Shown: positions 9,351 through 19,267 of the stretch, one piece after another
How the letters are laid out: each line of letters opens with the position of its first letter
Numbering within the stretch: the stretch's first letter is position 1
NCBI GenBank assembly: GCA_934378195.1
Contig: CAKRPO010000008.1
Span: 5,018 to 69,017, forward strand
Source: an uncultured Blautia sp.
Lineage (GTDB): Bacteria > Bacillota > Clostridia > Lachnospirales > Lachnospiraceae
Length of the DNA stretch: 64,000 nucleotides
Direction of reading: 5' to 3'
The notes under the pieces: model-generated
Told to the model about the DNA's origin: nothing
Database searches by the model: none
The model's input: the letters and a program-made list of their open reading frames with translations, nothing else
Made by a program: the position numbers and the translations under genes

Positions 9351-10643
9351 ATGAAAAAAAAGCCATTTGTAACTCTGGAAAAACTTCAGGAGATTAGCGA
9401 AAAGTATCCGACACCTTTTCACCTTTATGATGAAAAGGGGATTCGTGAAAATGCACAGGCATTAAAAGATGCGTTTTCATGGAATAAGGGATTCAAAGAA
9501 TTCTTTGCAGTAAAAGCTACACCAAACCCGTATCTGATCCAGATTCTTCAGGAATATGGATGTGGATGCGATTGTTCTTCCATGACAGAACTGATGCTGT
9601 CAAAGGCAATTGGCTGTAAGCAGGGAGATATCATGTTTTCTTCCAATGATACACCGGATGCTGAATTCCGATATGCTAATGAAATTGGTGGAATCATTAA
9701 CCTGGATGATATTACACATATCGAAGCAGTAGAGAAAGCAGTGGGATATATTCCAAAGACGATCAGCTGCCGTTATAATCCAGGAGGTCTGTTCAAGATC
9801 AGCAATGATATTATGGACAATCCGGGGGATGCAAAGTATGGAATGACAACTGATCAGATTTTTGAAGCATTCCGTACTCTGAAAGCAAAAGGCGCTGAGA
9901 ATTTCGGTATCCATGCCTTCCTTGCAAGTAATACCGTAACAAATGAATATTATCCGATGCTTGCAAAAGTTATGTTCGAACTTGCAGTAAAACTTCAGAA
10001 AGAAACAGGAGCACATATCGGATTTATCAATCTTTCCGGTGGAATCGGTATCCCATACAGACCGGATCAGACTCCGAATGATATCCGTGTGATCGGAGAA
10101 GGCGTACGTAAGGTATACGAAGAGGTTCTTGTTCCTGCAGGAATGGGCGATGTTGCAATTTACACAGAGCTTGGTCGTTTTATGATGGGACCTTATGGCT
10201 GCCTGGTTACCAAAGCAATTCATGAGAAACACACACATAAGGAGTATATTGGTGTAGATGCGTGTGCAGTTAACCTGATGCGTCCGGCAATGTATGGTGC
10301 TTATCACCATATTACTGTTATGGGAAAAGAAGACCAGCCTTGTGATCATCTGTATGATGTGACAGGTTCTCTCTGCGAAAATAACGATAAATTTGCAATT
10401 GACCGCTATCTTCCAAAGGTCGATATTGGAGATCTGCTTGTTATTCATGATGCAGGAGCACATGGATTTGCAATGGGTTATAATTACAATGGTAAGCTGA
10501 AATCCGCTGAGATTCTTCTTCATGAGGATGGAAGTTTTGATATGATCCGTCGTGCTGAGACACCAAGAGATTATTTTGCAACGTTTGACTGCTTCCCAAT
10601 TTATGAAAAAATACTTGAGGACGAAGACAGACTTTACAAATAA
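9351..10643 (+). CDS. lysA: Diaminopimelate decarboxylase
   Basis: PLP enzyme that decarboxylates meso-diaminopimelate to L-lysine. 430 residues, fold-type III: the PLP lysine is K55 in FFAVKATPNP, the glycine-rich phosphate loop is LSGGIGIPYRP, and GSLCENNDKFA supplies the Cys and acidic residues of the second half-site. It is somewhat divergent from the typical enzyme, and related families (carboxynorspermidine decarboxylase) share the fold, but the motif set fits LysA best. RBS CGAGGAG precedes the ATG. Likely cotranscribed with the membrane protein ahead of it. Confidence 0.85.
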   Translation: MKKKPFVTLEKLQEISEKYPTPFHLYDEKGIRENAQALKDAFSWNKGFKEFFAVKATPNPYLIQILQEYGCGCDCSSMTELMLSKAIGCKQGDIMFSSNDTPDAEFRYANEIGGIINLDDITHIEAVEKAVGYIPKTISCRYNPGGLFKISNDIMDNPGDAKYGMTTDQIFEAFRTLKAKGAENFGIHAFLASNTVTNEYYPMLAKVMFELAVKLQKETGAHIGFINLSGGIGIPYRPDQTPNDIRVIGEGVRKVYEEVLVPAGMGDVAIYTELGRFMMGPYGCLVTKAIHEKHTHKEYIGVDACAVNLMRPAMYGAYHHITVMGKEDQPCDHLYDVTGSLCENNDKFAIDRYLPKVDIGDLLVIHDAGAHGFAMGYNYNGKLKSAEILLHEDGSFDMIRRAETPRDYFATFDCFPIYEKILEDEDRLYK

Positions 10644-10685
10644 GCATTTTGAAAAAAAGTAAAATAGAAATTTTTAATAAAATAC

Positions 10686-10714
10686 TTGCAGTGTTCCGGG
10701 AATTATGGTAATAT
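10686..10714 (+). promoter_or_regulatory. Promoter of tRNA-Leu
   Basis: TTGCAG at 10686-10691 and TAATAT at 10709-10714, 17-base spacer, with TGG just ahead of the -10 box. Transcription would begin about ten bases before the mature tRNA. Confidence 0.7.
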
Positions 10715-10730
10715 AATTCTCGGTTCCTTT

Positions 10731-10810
10731 GCCGCTGTGGCGGAATTGGCAGACGCACTTGACTCAAAATCAAGCGGGAAACCGTGCCGGTTCGAGTCCG
10801 GCCAGCGGCA
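10731..10810 (+). tRNA. tRNA-Leu, anticodon CAA
   Basis: The acceptor stem GCCGCTG pairs with CAGCGGC (10803-10809), followed by discriminator A. The anticodon stem CTTGA/TCAAG encloses CTCAAAA, giving anticodon CAA (10765-10767), which reads UUG leucine codons. A short variable arm (CGG/CCG) and the T-arm CCGGTTCGAGTCCGG follow. CCA is not encoded, so it must be added by the nucleotidyltransferase. It is a single tRNA gene with its own promoter and terminator. Confidence 0.97.
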
Positions 10811-10815
10811 CTTAA

Positions 10816-10843
10816 GCTCTCTGTTTAGACAGAGGGCTTTTTT
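10816..10843 (+). terminator. Intrinsic terminator after tRNA-Leu
   Basis: GCTCTCTGT (10816-10824) pairs with ACAGAGGGC (10829-10837) around a TTAG loop and is followed by six Ts. The gap from here to ftsH at 11053 is AT-rich; no convincing promoter or other feature was found in it. Confidence 0.9.
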
Positions 10844-11052
10844 CTTATTTAAAATTCCTTGTATTGCAGGTTTTTATGAAAAGTTTATGAAATTTCATAG
10901 AATGAACATTGAATAAGTGTTGAAAAAATGGTATGGTACATGTCATAAATGATTTCGAAAGAATTCGAGAATACTCATATAGCGGATAATTTCGAAGATA
11001 TAGATTACTGTCAATAGAGTAAACAGTAACAGATATGGAGGACAGAAGATAA

Positions 11053-12948
11053 ATGAAGTTTGGCAACAAAAAACCAGAAAAAATACCTATGTATGTATAT
11101 TACATTATTGCAGGTATTATTATTGTTCTTTTGAATATGCTTGTAGTTCCGGCGGTACAGGAGCGCAGTGTACAGAAGACAGATTATTCTACTTTTATTG
11201 AGAATGTAGAAGACGGTAATGTAACAAAGGCTACCGTAGAAGAGAACTACATTTACTATGAAATGAAGGACAGCAATTCGGGAGAAACAGTTCTGTGTAA
11301 AACAGTTAAGATGGATGATTCGGATCTTGTCAATCGCTTGCTGGATGCCGGTGTTACAATGGATGAGGTGCTTCCGGAAAGTCCGTCGATTCTGATGACT
11401 CTTCTTTTGAGTTATGTGGTTCCAATCGTGATCTTTATTTTTATCGGCCGCTGGCTGAGTAAGAAGATGATGTCTTCTATGGGTGGTGGCCCTGGTGGTG
11501 CAATGTCATTCGGCAAGAGTAATGCGAAGGTATATGTCAAATCTTCTACTGGAATTAAGTTTTCGGATGTGGCAGGTGAGGATGAGGCGAAGGATCTTCT
11601 GACAGAAATTGTTGATTATTTGCATAACCCACATAAATATACTGAAATCGGTGCTTCCATGCCAAAAGGAGCTCTTCTTGTGGGACCTCCTGGAACAGGT
11701 AAGACTCTTCTTGCCAAGGCTGTGGCGGGAGAAGCAGAAGTTCCGTTTTTCTCCATTTCCGGATCTGAATTTGTGGAAATGTTCGTTGGTATGGGTGCTG
11801 CGAAAGTCCGTGATCTTTTTAAACAGGCCAATGAAAAGGCACCTTGTATTGTATTTATTGATGAGATTGATACAATTGGTAAGAAGCGTGATGGTGCTGG
11901 TTTTACCGGCGGTAACGATGAACGTGAGCAGACACTGAACCAGCTTCTGACAGAGATGGATGGTTTTGACGGATCTAAGGGTGTTGTTATTCTGGCGGCA
12001 ACAAACCGCCCGGATTCTCTTGACCCGGCTCTCCTTCGTCCGGGACGTTTTGACAGACGAATTCCGGTGGAACTTCCGGACCTTCAGGGACGTGAAGAAA
12101 TTCTTAAAGTACATGCGAAAAAGATTAAAATCGCGGATAGCGTTCGTTTTGATGATATTGCCAAAGCTGCTGCCGGTGCATCTGGCGCAGAACTTGCTAA
12201 TATTGTCAACGAGGCAGCTCTTCGTGCGGTGCGTGATGGACGTAAATTTGCAACACAGGCAGACTTTGAAGAGAGCATAGAGGTTGTTATTGCCGGTTAT
12301 CAGAAGAAGAACAGAGTTCTTTCTAATAAAGAAAAACTGATCGTGTCCTATCATGAGATTGGCCATGCTCTGGTAGCTGCCAAACAGACAGAATCTGCCC
12401 CGGTACACAAAATTACGATCATTCCTCGTACTTCCGGTGCACTGGGCTATACCATGCAGGTTGATGACGGGGAGCATTATCTGATGAGTAAAGAAGAGCT
12501 CGAAAACAAGATTGCGACATTTACCGGAGGACGTGCCGCAGAGGAACTGATCTTCCATTCGATCACAACTGGTGCTTCCAACGATATCGAACAGGCAACG
12601 AAGATTGCCAGAGCTATGATCTCACGTTATGGTATGAGCAATGATTTTGACATGGTGGCAATGGAAACGGTCAGCAATCAGTATCTTGGTGGTGATTCCA
12701 GTCTGGCATGCTCCTTTGAGACACAGACACTTCTCGATAAGAAAGTAGTGGAGCTGGTGCGTACCCAGCATGAAAAGGCTTTACAGATTCTGAAGGATAA
12801 CATTGGCAAACTACATGAACTGGCACAGTATCTGTATGAGCATGAGACAATTACAGGAGAAGAATTCATGAAGATTCTGGAAGCTCCGGCGCCTGTACAG
12901 ACAGAAGCACCACGAGAAGTTTCAGCAGAAGAAACAGAAGAGCTATAA
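11053..12948 (+). CDS. ftsH: ATP-dependent zinc metalloprotease FtsH
   Basis: Membrane-anchored AAA+ protease that removes misfolded and regulatory membrane proteins. 631 residues: two membrane segments (about 14-36 and 113-135) flank a small extracytoplasmic domain, then the AAA module with Walker A GPPGTGKT at 211-218, [11 protein letters not shown] as Walker B and RPGRFDRRI as the arginine-finger region, then the M41 peptidase domain. The zinc motif is H434-E-I-G-H438, with Ile in place of the commoner Ala, still HExx[11 protein letters not shown] supplies the third ligand. The C-terminal tail is acidic. Ends in a terminator. Confidence 0.96.
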   Translation: MKFGNKKPEKIPMYVYYIIAGIIIVLLNMLVVPAVQERSVQKTDYSTFIENVEDGNVTKATVEENYIYYEMKDSNSGETVLCKTVKMDDSDLVNRLLDAGVTMDEVLPESPSILMTLLLSYVVPIVIFIFIGRWLSKKMMSSMGGGPGGAMSFGKSNAKVYVKSSTGIKFSDVAGEDEAKDLLTEIVDYLHNPHKYTEIGASMPKGALLVGPPGTGKTLLAKAVAGEAEVPFFSISGSEFVEMFVGMGAAKVRDLFKQANEKAPCIVFIDEIDTIGKKRDGAGFTGGNDEREQTLNQLLTEMDGFDGSKGVVILAATNRPDSLDPALLRPGRFDRRIPVELPDLQGREEILKVHAKKIKIADSVRFDDIAKAAAGASGAELANIVNEAALRAVRDGRKFATQADFEESIEVVIAGYQKKNRVLSNKEKLIVSYHEIGHALVAAKQTESAPVHKITIIPRTSGALGYTMQVDDGEHYLMSKEELENKIATFTGGRAAEELIFHSITTGASNDIEQATKIARAMISRYGMSNDFDMVAMETVSNQYLGGDSSLACSFETQTLLDKKVVELVRTQHEKALQILKDNIGKLHELAQYLYEHETITGEEFMKILEAPAPVQTEAPREVSAEETEEL

Positions 12949-12980
12949 TGTAAATACAGGCAGTTGTAAACAATGATACG

Positions 12981-13015
12981 AAAGAGGTGATTCTCATTGA
13001 GAATTGCCTCTTTTT
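12981..13015 (+). terminator. Terminator of ftsH
   Basis: AAAGAGG followed by GATTCTC pairs across an ATT loop with GAGAATT and CCTCTTT, ending in a T-run. The -35 box of the next promoter lies inside the loop and 3' arm. Confidence 0.88.
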
Positions 13016-13025
13016 GTGCTATACT
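12997..13025 (+). promoter_or_regulatory. Promoter of the zinc-finger protein/polA unit, nested in the ftsH terminator
   Basis: TTGAGA at 12997-13002 and TATACT at 13020-13025, 17-base spacer, with TGC (extended -10) directly ahead. The -35 is part of the ftsH terminator hairpin and the -10 lies just past its T-run. Confidence 0.75.
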
Positions 13026-13113
13026 ACAAAGCAGTGAAATTAAAATGTCTGTGTAAACAATAAGTTAAGATAACTATTTACAGGAATGATCATAGAAAAG
13101 GAGGAGGAACATT

Positions 13114-13470
13114 TTGTCAGGTATTGACTGCAGACAGGCAGAGACAATGGTTGCAAAGTATATCAATCATACATTATCGATTGATGAGCTGGAAGAATTT
13201 CTGGATCATATCGAGCATTGTTCTTCCTGTTATGATGAATTGGAGACGTATTTTATCGTTCATGAGGCAATTCAGCAGTTGGACGAGAAGGAAGATGGCA
13301 CTGTCCTTGACTTCCGAGAGCTTTTGGAGCAGGATATACGGCGGTCCCGCAGACATATCCTACAGAAAAGATGGCTGCATTTTTTATCTGTGATTTTTTT
13401 ACTGGCAGTATTAATCGTGGTTGCTTCATTTGTGGTATTTCTGGTAATGGAAGTCACACACTTTTTATAG
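13114..13470 (+). CDS. Small membrane-anchored zinc-finger (anti-sigma-like) protein
   Basis: 118 residues. The N-terminal part carries H32-x3-C36-x2-C39 (in DHIEHCSSCYDE) with an additional Cys at position 6, the pattern of zf-HC2 zinc-binding anti-sigma domains. Residues 88-112 form one membrane helix and only a few residues follow, so almost the whole protein is cytosolic. No sigma factor gene lies next to it; its neighbour is polA. The start is TTG at 13114, six bases after AAGGAGGAGG (13098-13107). Role unknown: it may hold a sigma factor encoded elsewhere, or be a membrane zinc-binding protein without regulatory function. Confidence 0.75.
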   Translation: MSGIDCRQAETMVAKYINHTLSIDELEEFLDHIEHCSSCYDELETYFIVHEAIQQLDEKEDGTVLDFRELLEQDIRRSRRHILQKRWLHFLSVIFLLAVLIVVASFVVFLVMEVTHFL

Positions 13471-13494
13471 AGAATGACACAGGAGGATGTTTCT

Positions 13495-16134
13495 TTGAGT
13501 GAGAAAATTTTATTGATAGATGGACATAGTATTTTAAACCGCGCTTTTTATGGACTTCCTGATTTGACTAATGCAGATGGAAGACATACAGGTGCGGTTT
13601 ATGGTTTTTTGAATATTCTTTTTCGAATCCTGGAAGAAGAGAAACCAGATTACCTGACAGTGGCATTTGACCTTCATGAGCCTACTTTTCGCCACAAGAT
13701 GTATGAATCCTACAAGGGCACACGTAAGCCGATGCCGGAAGAATTGAGAGAACAGGTACCGCTGATCAAAGAAATGCTTACCACCATGGGAGTAAAAATC
13801 ATATCCAAAGGTGGCTATGAAGCAGATGATCTGCTTGGTACCATGGCTGTTCGAAGTGAAAAGAAGGGAATGGATGTTACGATCTTGTCCGGTGACAGAG
13901 ATCTTCTTCAGCTGGCAACAGAAAAGGTCATGATTCGTTTGCCCAAAACATCCCGCGGAAAGACAACGATTGAAAATTTTCATGCAGCCGAGGTGCTTGA
14001 GAAATATCAGGTAACACCGCCGCAGATTATAGAATTAAAGGCGCTGATGGGTGATTCTGCTGACAATATTCCTGGTATTCCGGGAGTGGGCGAGAAGACA
14101 GCGACTAAAATGATCGTAGAATTTGGGTCGATTGAGAATGCGTATGCACATCTGGAAGAAGTTAAACCAAACAAGGCGCGTGAATCATTAAGAGAGCATT
14201 ATGATCTGGCTCAGCTTAGTAAGACACTGGCAACGATCAATACAGACTGCCCGTTAGAATACGCATATGAGGATGCAAAACTGGGGGATTTGTATACACC
14301 AGAAGCCTATCAGCTCTGCAAACAATTGGAATTCAAGAATCTTCTTGGAAGATTTGATGCTTCCGCCGTTCTGGAGACTGGTATAGACAAAAATTTCTTT
14401 TTGTGCAGTGATTTTAGTGGAGCAGATTCCCTGTTCCGAAAAGCTGCCCAGAAGGATTGTGTTGGCATTGCGTTGCTTTCTGATAAAGAGGGAATATACG
14501 GTCTTGGACTGGCGCTTGAGGAGGAAGAAATATATTATATTCCGGCGGAGGGACTGCTTACGGGAGAATATCTGGGTGGCGCTTTAGAAGAACTGGCTGC
14601 ACATACAATTCTCTGTTCCCTGGATGTGAAATCCATGTTAAAATACGTTACATTGAATGATGCTGGACATGTCTTTGATGCGAGTGTGGGAGTCTATCTT
14701 TTAAACCCGTTGAAATCTTCATATTCGTTTGATGATATTGCACGGGAATTCCTTGATGGTACACTTCTTCCGACACGTACAGATCTGCTTGGCAAAGATA
14801 CGCTGAAATCTGCCTGGGAGAAATCTTCCGAAGGATTGATGCCTTATGCGTGTTACCTGGCCTATACGGCATTGGCAACCAGAGAGCCTATAGAAACTGC
14901 ATTAAAAGAGTCAGATATGTGGAAGGTATACACAGAAATTGAATTGCCGCTGATCTTTACTCTGGATTCAATGGAAAAATGTGGTATTCGTGTTAAAGGG
15001 GAAGAACTCAGAGCATATGGTGAGAAATTAAGTATCCGCATTGCAGAACTGGAAAAACTGATCTACGAACAGGCAGGAGAAGAATTTAATATCAATTCAC
15101 CAAAGCAGCTTGGTGTAATTCTTTTTGAAAAGATGGGGATTCCGGGTGGCCGCAAAACCAAGACGGGTTATTCTACCGCAGCGGACATTCTGGAAAAACT
15201 TGCCCCGGAACAGCCGATCATTAATGATATTCTGGAATACAGACAGCTTACAAAGTTAAAATCCACGTATGCAGACGGTCTCAGTGCCGTAATCGAGGCA
15301 GATGGAAGAATTCATTCTACATTTAATCAGACGATCACTGCAACCGGACGTATCAGCAGTACAGAACCAAATCTGCAGAATATTCCGGTACGCATGGAAC
15401 TTGGCCGTCTGATCCGTAAAGTCTTTGTCCCCGAAGAGGGGTATGTTTTCCTTGACGCGGACTATTCACAGATTGAACTTCGTGTGCTGGCACACATGTC
15501 CGGAGACGAAAAGCTTATTCAGGCATACAGAGAAGCAGAAGATATTCACAGACTGACTGCTTCTCAGGTATTCCATGTGCCATTCAATGAAGTTACGGAT
15601 CTTCAGCGAAGAAATGCAAAGGCTGTTAATTTTGGGATTGTGTATGGCATCAGTTCTTTCGGACTGAGCCAGGATTTAAGTATCACACGTAAAGAAGCAG
15701 CAGAATATATTGAGAATTATTTTGAAACCTACCCGAAGATCAAAGGCTTCCTTGACAGACTTGTAGAGACGGGAAAAGAAAAAGGCTATGTTTCTACAAT
15801 GTTTGGACGCCGCAGACCAATCCCGGAGCTGAAATCCGGTAATTTTATGCAGCGTTCATTTGGTGAGCGTGTGGCAATGAATTCACCGATCCAGGGGACT
15901 GCCGCTGATATCATCAAAATTGCAATGAATCGTGTATACCAGCGCCTGAAACAAGAGGGACTACAGTCCAGACTGGTCCTTCAGGTTCACGATGAACTTC
16001 TGATTGAAACAAAGAAAGAAGAACTGGAAACTGTTTCTCACATTCTGAAAGAAGAAATGAAAGGTGCAGCACATCTTTCTGTAGAGCTGGATGTGGATAT
16101 GCATGAAGGAAACAGCTGGTACGAAGCAAAATAA
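13495..16134 (+). CDS. polA: DNA polymerase I
   Basis: Repair and Okazaki-fragment polymerase, 879 residues. Order: 5'-3' nuclease domain (about 1-290, LLIDGHSILNRAFYGLP start, and GDSADNIPGIPGVGEKTA helix-hairpin-helix), a degenerate 3'-5' exonuclease-like domain (about 300-470), and family A polymerase (480-879). Polymerase aspartates are visible at D654 (DADYSQIELR) and D833 (VHDELL), and the O-helix RRNAKAVNFGIVYG is intact. The middle domain lacks the DxE proofreading residues, as usual in Firmicutes. The start was placed at TTG 13495, eight bases after AGGAGG at 13481-13486; the in-frame ATG at 13474 has no ribosome site and adds seven non-conserved residues. Confidence 0.97.
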   Translation: MSEKILLIDGHSILNRAFYGLPDLTNADGRHTGAVYGFLNILFRILEEEKPDYLTVAFDLHEPTFRHKMYESYKGTRKPMPEELREQVPLIKEMLTTMGVKIISKGGYEADDLLGTMAVRSEKKGMDVTILSGDRDLLQLATEKVMIRLPKTSRGKTTIENFHAAEVLEKYQVTPPQIIELKALMGDSADNIPGIPGVGEKTATKMIVEFGSIENAYAHLEEVKPNKARESLREHYDLAQLSKTLATINTDCPLEYAYEDAKLGDLYTPEAYQLCKQLEFKNLLGRFDASAVLETGIDKNFFLCSDFSGADSLFRKAAQKDCVGIALLSDKEGIYGLGLALEEEEIYYIPAEGLLTGEYLGGALEELAAHTILCSLDVKSMLKYVTLNDAGHVFDASVGVYLLNPLKSSYSFDDIAREFLDGTLLPTRTDLLGKDTLKSAWEKSSEGLMPYACYLAYTALATREPIETALKESDMWKVYTEIELPLIFTLDSMEKCGIRVKGEELRAYGEKLSIRIAELEKLIYEQAGEEFNINSPKQLGVILFEKMGIPGGRKTKTGYSTAADILEKLAPEQPIINDILEYRQLTKLKSTYADGLSAVIEADGRIHSTFNQTITATGRISSTEPNLQNIPVRMELGRLIRKVFVPEEGYVFLDADYSQIELRVLAHMSGDEKLIQAYREAEDIHRLTASQVFHVPFNEVTDLQRRNAKAVNFGIVYGISSFGLSQDLSITRKEAAEYIENYFETYPKIKGFLDRLVETGKEKGYVSTMFGRRRPIPELKSGNFMQRSFGERVAMNSPIQGTAADIIKIAMNRVYQRLKQEGLQSRLVLQVHDELLIETKKEELETVSHILKEEMKGAAHLSVELDVDMHEGNSWYEAK

Positions 16135-16147
16135 TGAGGCAGAATAA

Positions 16148-16738
16148 ATGAAAGTCATAGGGATTACCGGCGGCGTAGGAGCCGGCAAAAGTACGATTCT
16201 GGATTACTTAGAGCAGAAATATCATGCTTATGTAATTCAGGCAGATAAAATAGGACATCTGGTGATGGAACCGGATGGCATCTGTTATGAGCAGGTAATT
16301 GCATTATTTGGCAGACAAGTGATAAAAAACGACAAAACTATTGACCGAAAGCAGGTTTCTGATGTAGTATTTGGTAATGAGTTAATGCGTCAAAGTCTTG
16401 ATGACATTATCCATCCTGCTGTCAAAACATATATATTAGAAGAAATCAACAGACAGAAAGAAGCTGGCAGCCGTTTGCTGATCGTAGAAGCGGCACTCCT
16501 TCTGGAAGAACATTATGAAGAATTCTGTGATGCAGTCTGGTATGTCCATACGGATACAGAAATCCGGATTCAACGACTGATAGAAAGTCGTGGATATAGC
16601 AGAGAAAAAGCACAAAGTATTATTGCCAGACAGGCTTCCGAGGATTTTTTCAGGACACATGCGGATTATATGATCACGAATAATGGTGACCTGGATGTGA
16701 CCTGGCAGCAGATAGAAGAGGGGATTAAATTATTATGA
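16148..16738 (+). CDS. coaE: Dephospho-CoA kinase
   Basis: Last step of coenzyme A synthesis: phosphorylates the 3'-hydroxyl of dephospho-CoA. 196 residues, the usual size, with P-loop GGVGAGKST near the N-terminus, QADKIGHLVMEPDG and the lid segment containing QRLIESRGYSREKA. It follows polA by 13 bases, a pairing found in many Firmicutes, and overlaps the next gene by four bases (ATGA). Confidence 0.95.
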   Translation: MKVIGITGGVGAGKSTILDYLEQKYHAYVIQADKIGHLVMEPDGICYEQVIALFGRQVIKNDKTIDRKQVSDVVFGNELMRQSLDDIIHPAVKTYILEEINRQKEAGSRLLIVEAALLLEEHYEEFCDAVWYVHTDTEIRIQRLIESRGYSREKAQSIIARQASEDFFRTHADYMITNNGDLDVTWQQIEEGIKLL

Positions 16739-17532
16739 GATTTTGCAGCATTGCCAGTGGCAGCAGCGGAAACTGTATTTATGTAGGTTCTGACAATACA
16801 CATGTACTGGTAGATATCGGAATCAGCGGGAAGAAGATGGAAACCGGACTTAACAGTCTGGAACTTACCGGACGTGATCTGGATGGTATTCTGATCACAC
16901 ATGAGCATTCTGATCATATCAAGGGACTTGGAGTGATTTCGAGGAAATATGGTATTCCGATTTATGCAACAGGTGGAACGGTTGATGCCATGGTGAAGAC
17001 CAATGCGCTTGGTAAGATCCCGGAAGGGATTTTTCACGAGATTCATGAAGATGAACCATTTATGATCAATGATCTGAAAGTAAATCCATTTACGATTCCG
17101 CATGATGCGGCACAGCCGGTTGGATATCGCTTGGAACATGAGGGACATTCCGTAGGTATTGCCACAGACCTTGGTAAATATAATGATTATATTATCGAAA
17201 ATCTACAGGGATTGGGTGCGCTTCTTCTGGAAGCGAATCATGATATCCGCATGCTTCAGGTGGGAAAATATCCATATTATCTGAAGCAGCGAATTCTGGG
17301 GGACAGAGGACATTTGTCTAACGAAAATGCCGGAAGGCTGTTGTGCAGACTTTTGCATGATAATCTGAAGGCAATCTTTCTGGGGCATTTAAGCAGAGAG
17401 AATAACTATGAGGAACTTGCTTATGAAACTGTTTGTTCAGAGGTAACACTGGGAGACAACCCTTACAAATCAAAAGATTTCAGAATCCAGGTAGCGAAAC
17501 GGGACTTTGTTTCGGATGTAGTTACCGTATAA
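16735..17532 (+). CDS. walJ: MBL-fold metallohydrolase, WalJ/YycJ type
   Basis: 265-residue metallo-beta-lactamase-fold enzyme. The metal motif H56-E-H-S-D60-H61 is intact, and the N-terminus FCSIASGSSGNCIYVG and the LSNENAGRLL and FLGHLSRENN segments match the YycJ/WalJ group. Family members are thought to act as nucleases in DNA processing. In many Firmicutes walJ sits beside the walRK two-component genes; here it is instead in a polA-coaE unit, which suits a role in DNA repair. The symbol is assigned by resemblance. Confidence 0.85.
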   Translation: MRFCSIASGSSGNCIYVGSDNTHVLVDIGISGKKMETGLNSLELTGRDLDGILITHEHSDHIKGLGVISRKYGIPIYATGGTVDAMVKTNALGKIPEGIFHEIHEDEPFMINDLKVNPFTIPHDAAQPVGYRLEHEGHSVGIATDLGKYNDYIIENLQGLGALLLEANHDIRMLQVGKYPYYLKQRILGDRGHLSNENAGRLLCRLLHDNLKAIFLGHLSRENNYEELAYETVCSEVTLGDNPYKSKDFRIQVAKRDFVSDVVTV

Positions 17533-17549
17533 CAGAAAGGAAAAAAGTC

Positions 17550-17822
17550 ATGAAAAAAACAATCATTACAGTAGTAGGAAATGACACCGTAGGAATCATT
17601 GCAAAAGTATGTACATATCTTGCGGACAACAATGTAAACATTCTGGATATTTCCCAGACTATCGTACAGGGGTATTTTAACATGATGATGGTAGCAGATA
17701 CTAGCAAATCTGCAAAAGATGCAGCAACACTCTCTAAAGAGCTTTCTGAAATCGGCGATAAGATCGGCGTAGTGATTCGTTGTCAGCACGAAGATATCTT
17801 CAATGTAATGCACCGTATTTAA
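17550..17822 (+). CDS. ACT domain-containing regulatory protein (UPF0237)
   Basis: 90 residues spanning a single ACT-type fold: [20 protein letters not shown] at the start, then [21 protein letters not shown], the typical ligand-binding beta-alpha-beta arrangement seen in GcvR-like and UPF0237 proteins. The ATG at 17550 follows AGAAAGG; the frame is open further back into walJ but that extension has no ribosome site. The gene lies 26 bases before the UPF0210 gene, and these two are paired in many Firmicutes. A small-molecule (probably amino acid) sensing role is inferred from the fold only. Confidence 0.88.
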   Translation: MKKTIITVVGNDTVGIIAKVCTYLADNNVNILDISQTIVQGYFNMMMVADTSKSAKDAATLSKELSEIGDKIGVVIRCQHEDIFNVMHRI

Positions 17823-17848
17823 GTATCGTACTGAAAAGGAGAGTTGAC

Positions 17849-19213
17849 ATGATCAATATTTTTGAGGTTAATGAGACAAACAAGATGATCGAGCAGGAAA
17901 ATCTGGACGTGCGTACCATTACCATGGGAATCAGCCTTCTGGACTGCATTGACCGTGATCTGGATACTATGAATGAAAAAATTTACAATAAGATCACAAC
18001 AAAAGCCAAAGATCTGGTGGCTACAGGTGACAAGATTGCTGCTGAATTTGGTATCCCGGTCGTAAATAAACGAGTTTCTGTAACTCCGATTGCATTGGTG
18101 GGCGGCGTTGCATGCCATAGCACAGAAGATTTTGTGTCTGTAGCCAAGACTCTGGACAAAGCAGCCAAGACGATTGGTGTAAACTTTATTGGTGGTTATT
18201 CCGCACTTGTAAGCAAGGGAATGACACCTGCTGAAGAACTTCTGATCCGCTCGATTCCGCAGGCTCTGGCGGTAACAGAGCGTGTCTGCAGCTCTGTTAA
18301 TGTTGGTTCTACAAAGACAGGTATCAATATGGATGCGGTCAAACTGATGGGCGAAATTGTTCTGGAGACCGCAGAAGCATCAAAAGAGCAGGATTCTCTT
18401 GGGTGCGCAAAGCTTGTTGTATTCTGCAATGCTCCGGATGACAATCCATTTATGGCAGGTGCTTTCCACGGCGTTACAGAAGCGGATTGCATCATCAATG
18501 TGGGAGTCAGTGGCCCTGGAGTTGTAAAAACAGCACTGGAAGCTGTTCGAGGAGCTGATTTCCAGACTTTATGTGAGATGATCAAGCGTACAGCGTTCAA
18601 AGTCACACGTGTGGGACAGCTGGTAGCTCAGGAGGCTTCCAAACGCCTTGGTGTTCCATTTGGAATCGTTGACCTTTCTCTGGCACCAACACCGGCAATC
18701 GGTGACAGTGTAGCAGAAATTCTTGAAGAAATCGGACTTGAGAGAGTGGGAGCTCCTGGAACAACAGCAGCACTTGCGCTTCTGAACGATCAGGTCAAAA
18801 AAGGCGGTGTCATGGCAGCTCAGGCAGTTGGTGGCTTAAGCGGTGCGTTTATTCCGGTCAGTGAAGATCAGGGAATGATCGATTCTGTAAATCTTGGTGC
18901 GCTGACACTTGAAAAGTTGGAAGCAATGACTTGTGTTTGCTCTGTAGGGCTTGATATGATTGCAATTCCTGGTGATACAAAAGCGTCTACGATAGCAGGA
19001 ATTATTGCAGATGAATCTGCCATTGGCATGATCAATCAGAAGACAACTGCTGTCAGATTGATTCCTGTAATCGGAAAGGGAGTAGGAGAGACTGTAGAAT
19101 TTGGTGGCTTGCTCGGCTATGCACCGATCATGCCGGTGAACCAGTTCTCCTGCGATGCATTTGTAGAGCGTGGTGGACGCATTCCGGCACCAATTCACAG
19201 CTTTAAGAACTGA
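17849..19213 (+). CDS. UPF0210 (DUF711, PFL-like) family protein
   Basis: 454 residues, recognised by [30 protein letters not shown] and [20 protein letters not shown], all hallmarks of the UPF0210/DUF711 family, whose fold resembles the glycyl-radical enzyme core. There is no C-terminal glycyl-radical motif, so it should not be a working formate lyase. The start at 17849 was chosen for AAGGAGAG ahead; a frame beginning at 17780 would overlap the ACT gene. Constant partnership with the ACT-domain gene suggests a two-component metabolic unit of unknown chemistry. Confidence 0.85.
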   Translation: MINIFEVNETNKMIEQENLDVRTITMGISLLDCIDRDLDTMNEKIYNKITTKAKDLVATGDKIAAEFGIPVVNKRVSVTPIALVGGVACHSTEDFVSVAKTLDKAAKTIGVNFIGGYSALVSKGMTPAEELLIRSIPQALAVTERVCSSVNVGSTKTGINMDAVKLMGEIVLETAEASKEQDSLGCAKLVVFCNAPDDNPFMAGAFHGVTEADCIINVGVSGPGVVKTALEAVRGADFQTLCEMIKRTAFKVTRVGQLVAQEASKRLGVPFGIVDLSLAPTPAIGDSVAEILEEIGLERVGAPGTTAALALLNDQVKKGGVMAAQAVGGLSGAFIPVSEDQGMIDSVNLGALTLEKLEAMTCVCSVGLDMIAIPGDTKASTIAGIIADESAIGMINQKTTAVRLIPVIGKGVGETVEFGGLLGYAPIMPVNQFSCDAFVERGGRIPAPIHSFKN

Positions 19214-19236
19214 TTATTGGATGTAAGATCATTTGT

Positions 19237-19267
19237 CCCTGGAGGAATATCCTCCGGGGATTTTTTT
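19237..19267 (+). terminator. Intrinsic terminator after the UPF0210 gene
   Basis: CCCTGGAGGA (19237-19246) pairs with TCCTCCGGGG (19250-19259) with one wobble around a three-base loop and is followed by seven Ts. Confidence 0.93.

Noticed and set aside
11506..12558. A 350-codon minus-strand frame opposite ftsH
   Set aside because: Mirror of a conserved coding sequence with no plausible start signal or protein features.
13474..13494. ATG start for polA at 13474
   Set aside because: It lies four bases after the preceding gene's stop with no ribosome site, whereas TTG 13495 has AGGAGG at ideal spacing and begins at the conserved N-terminus.
17849..19213. Functional pyruvate formate-lyase
   Set aside because: There is no glycyl-radical C-terminal motif or paired active-site cysteines, and the length is too short; the UPF0210 family is the better fit.
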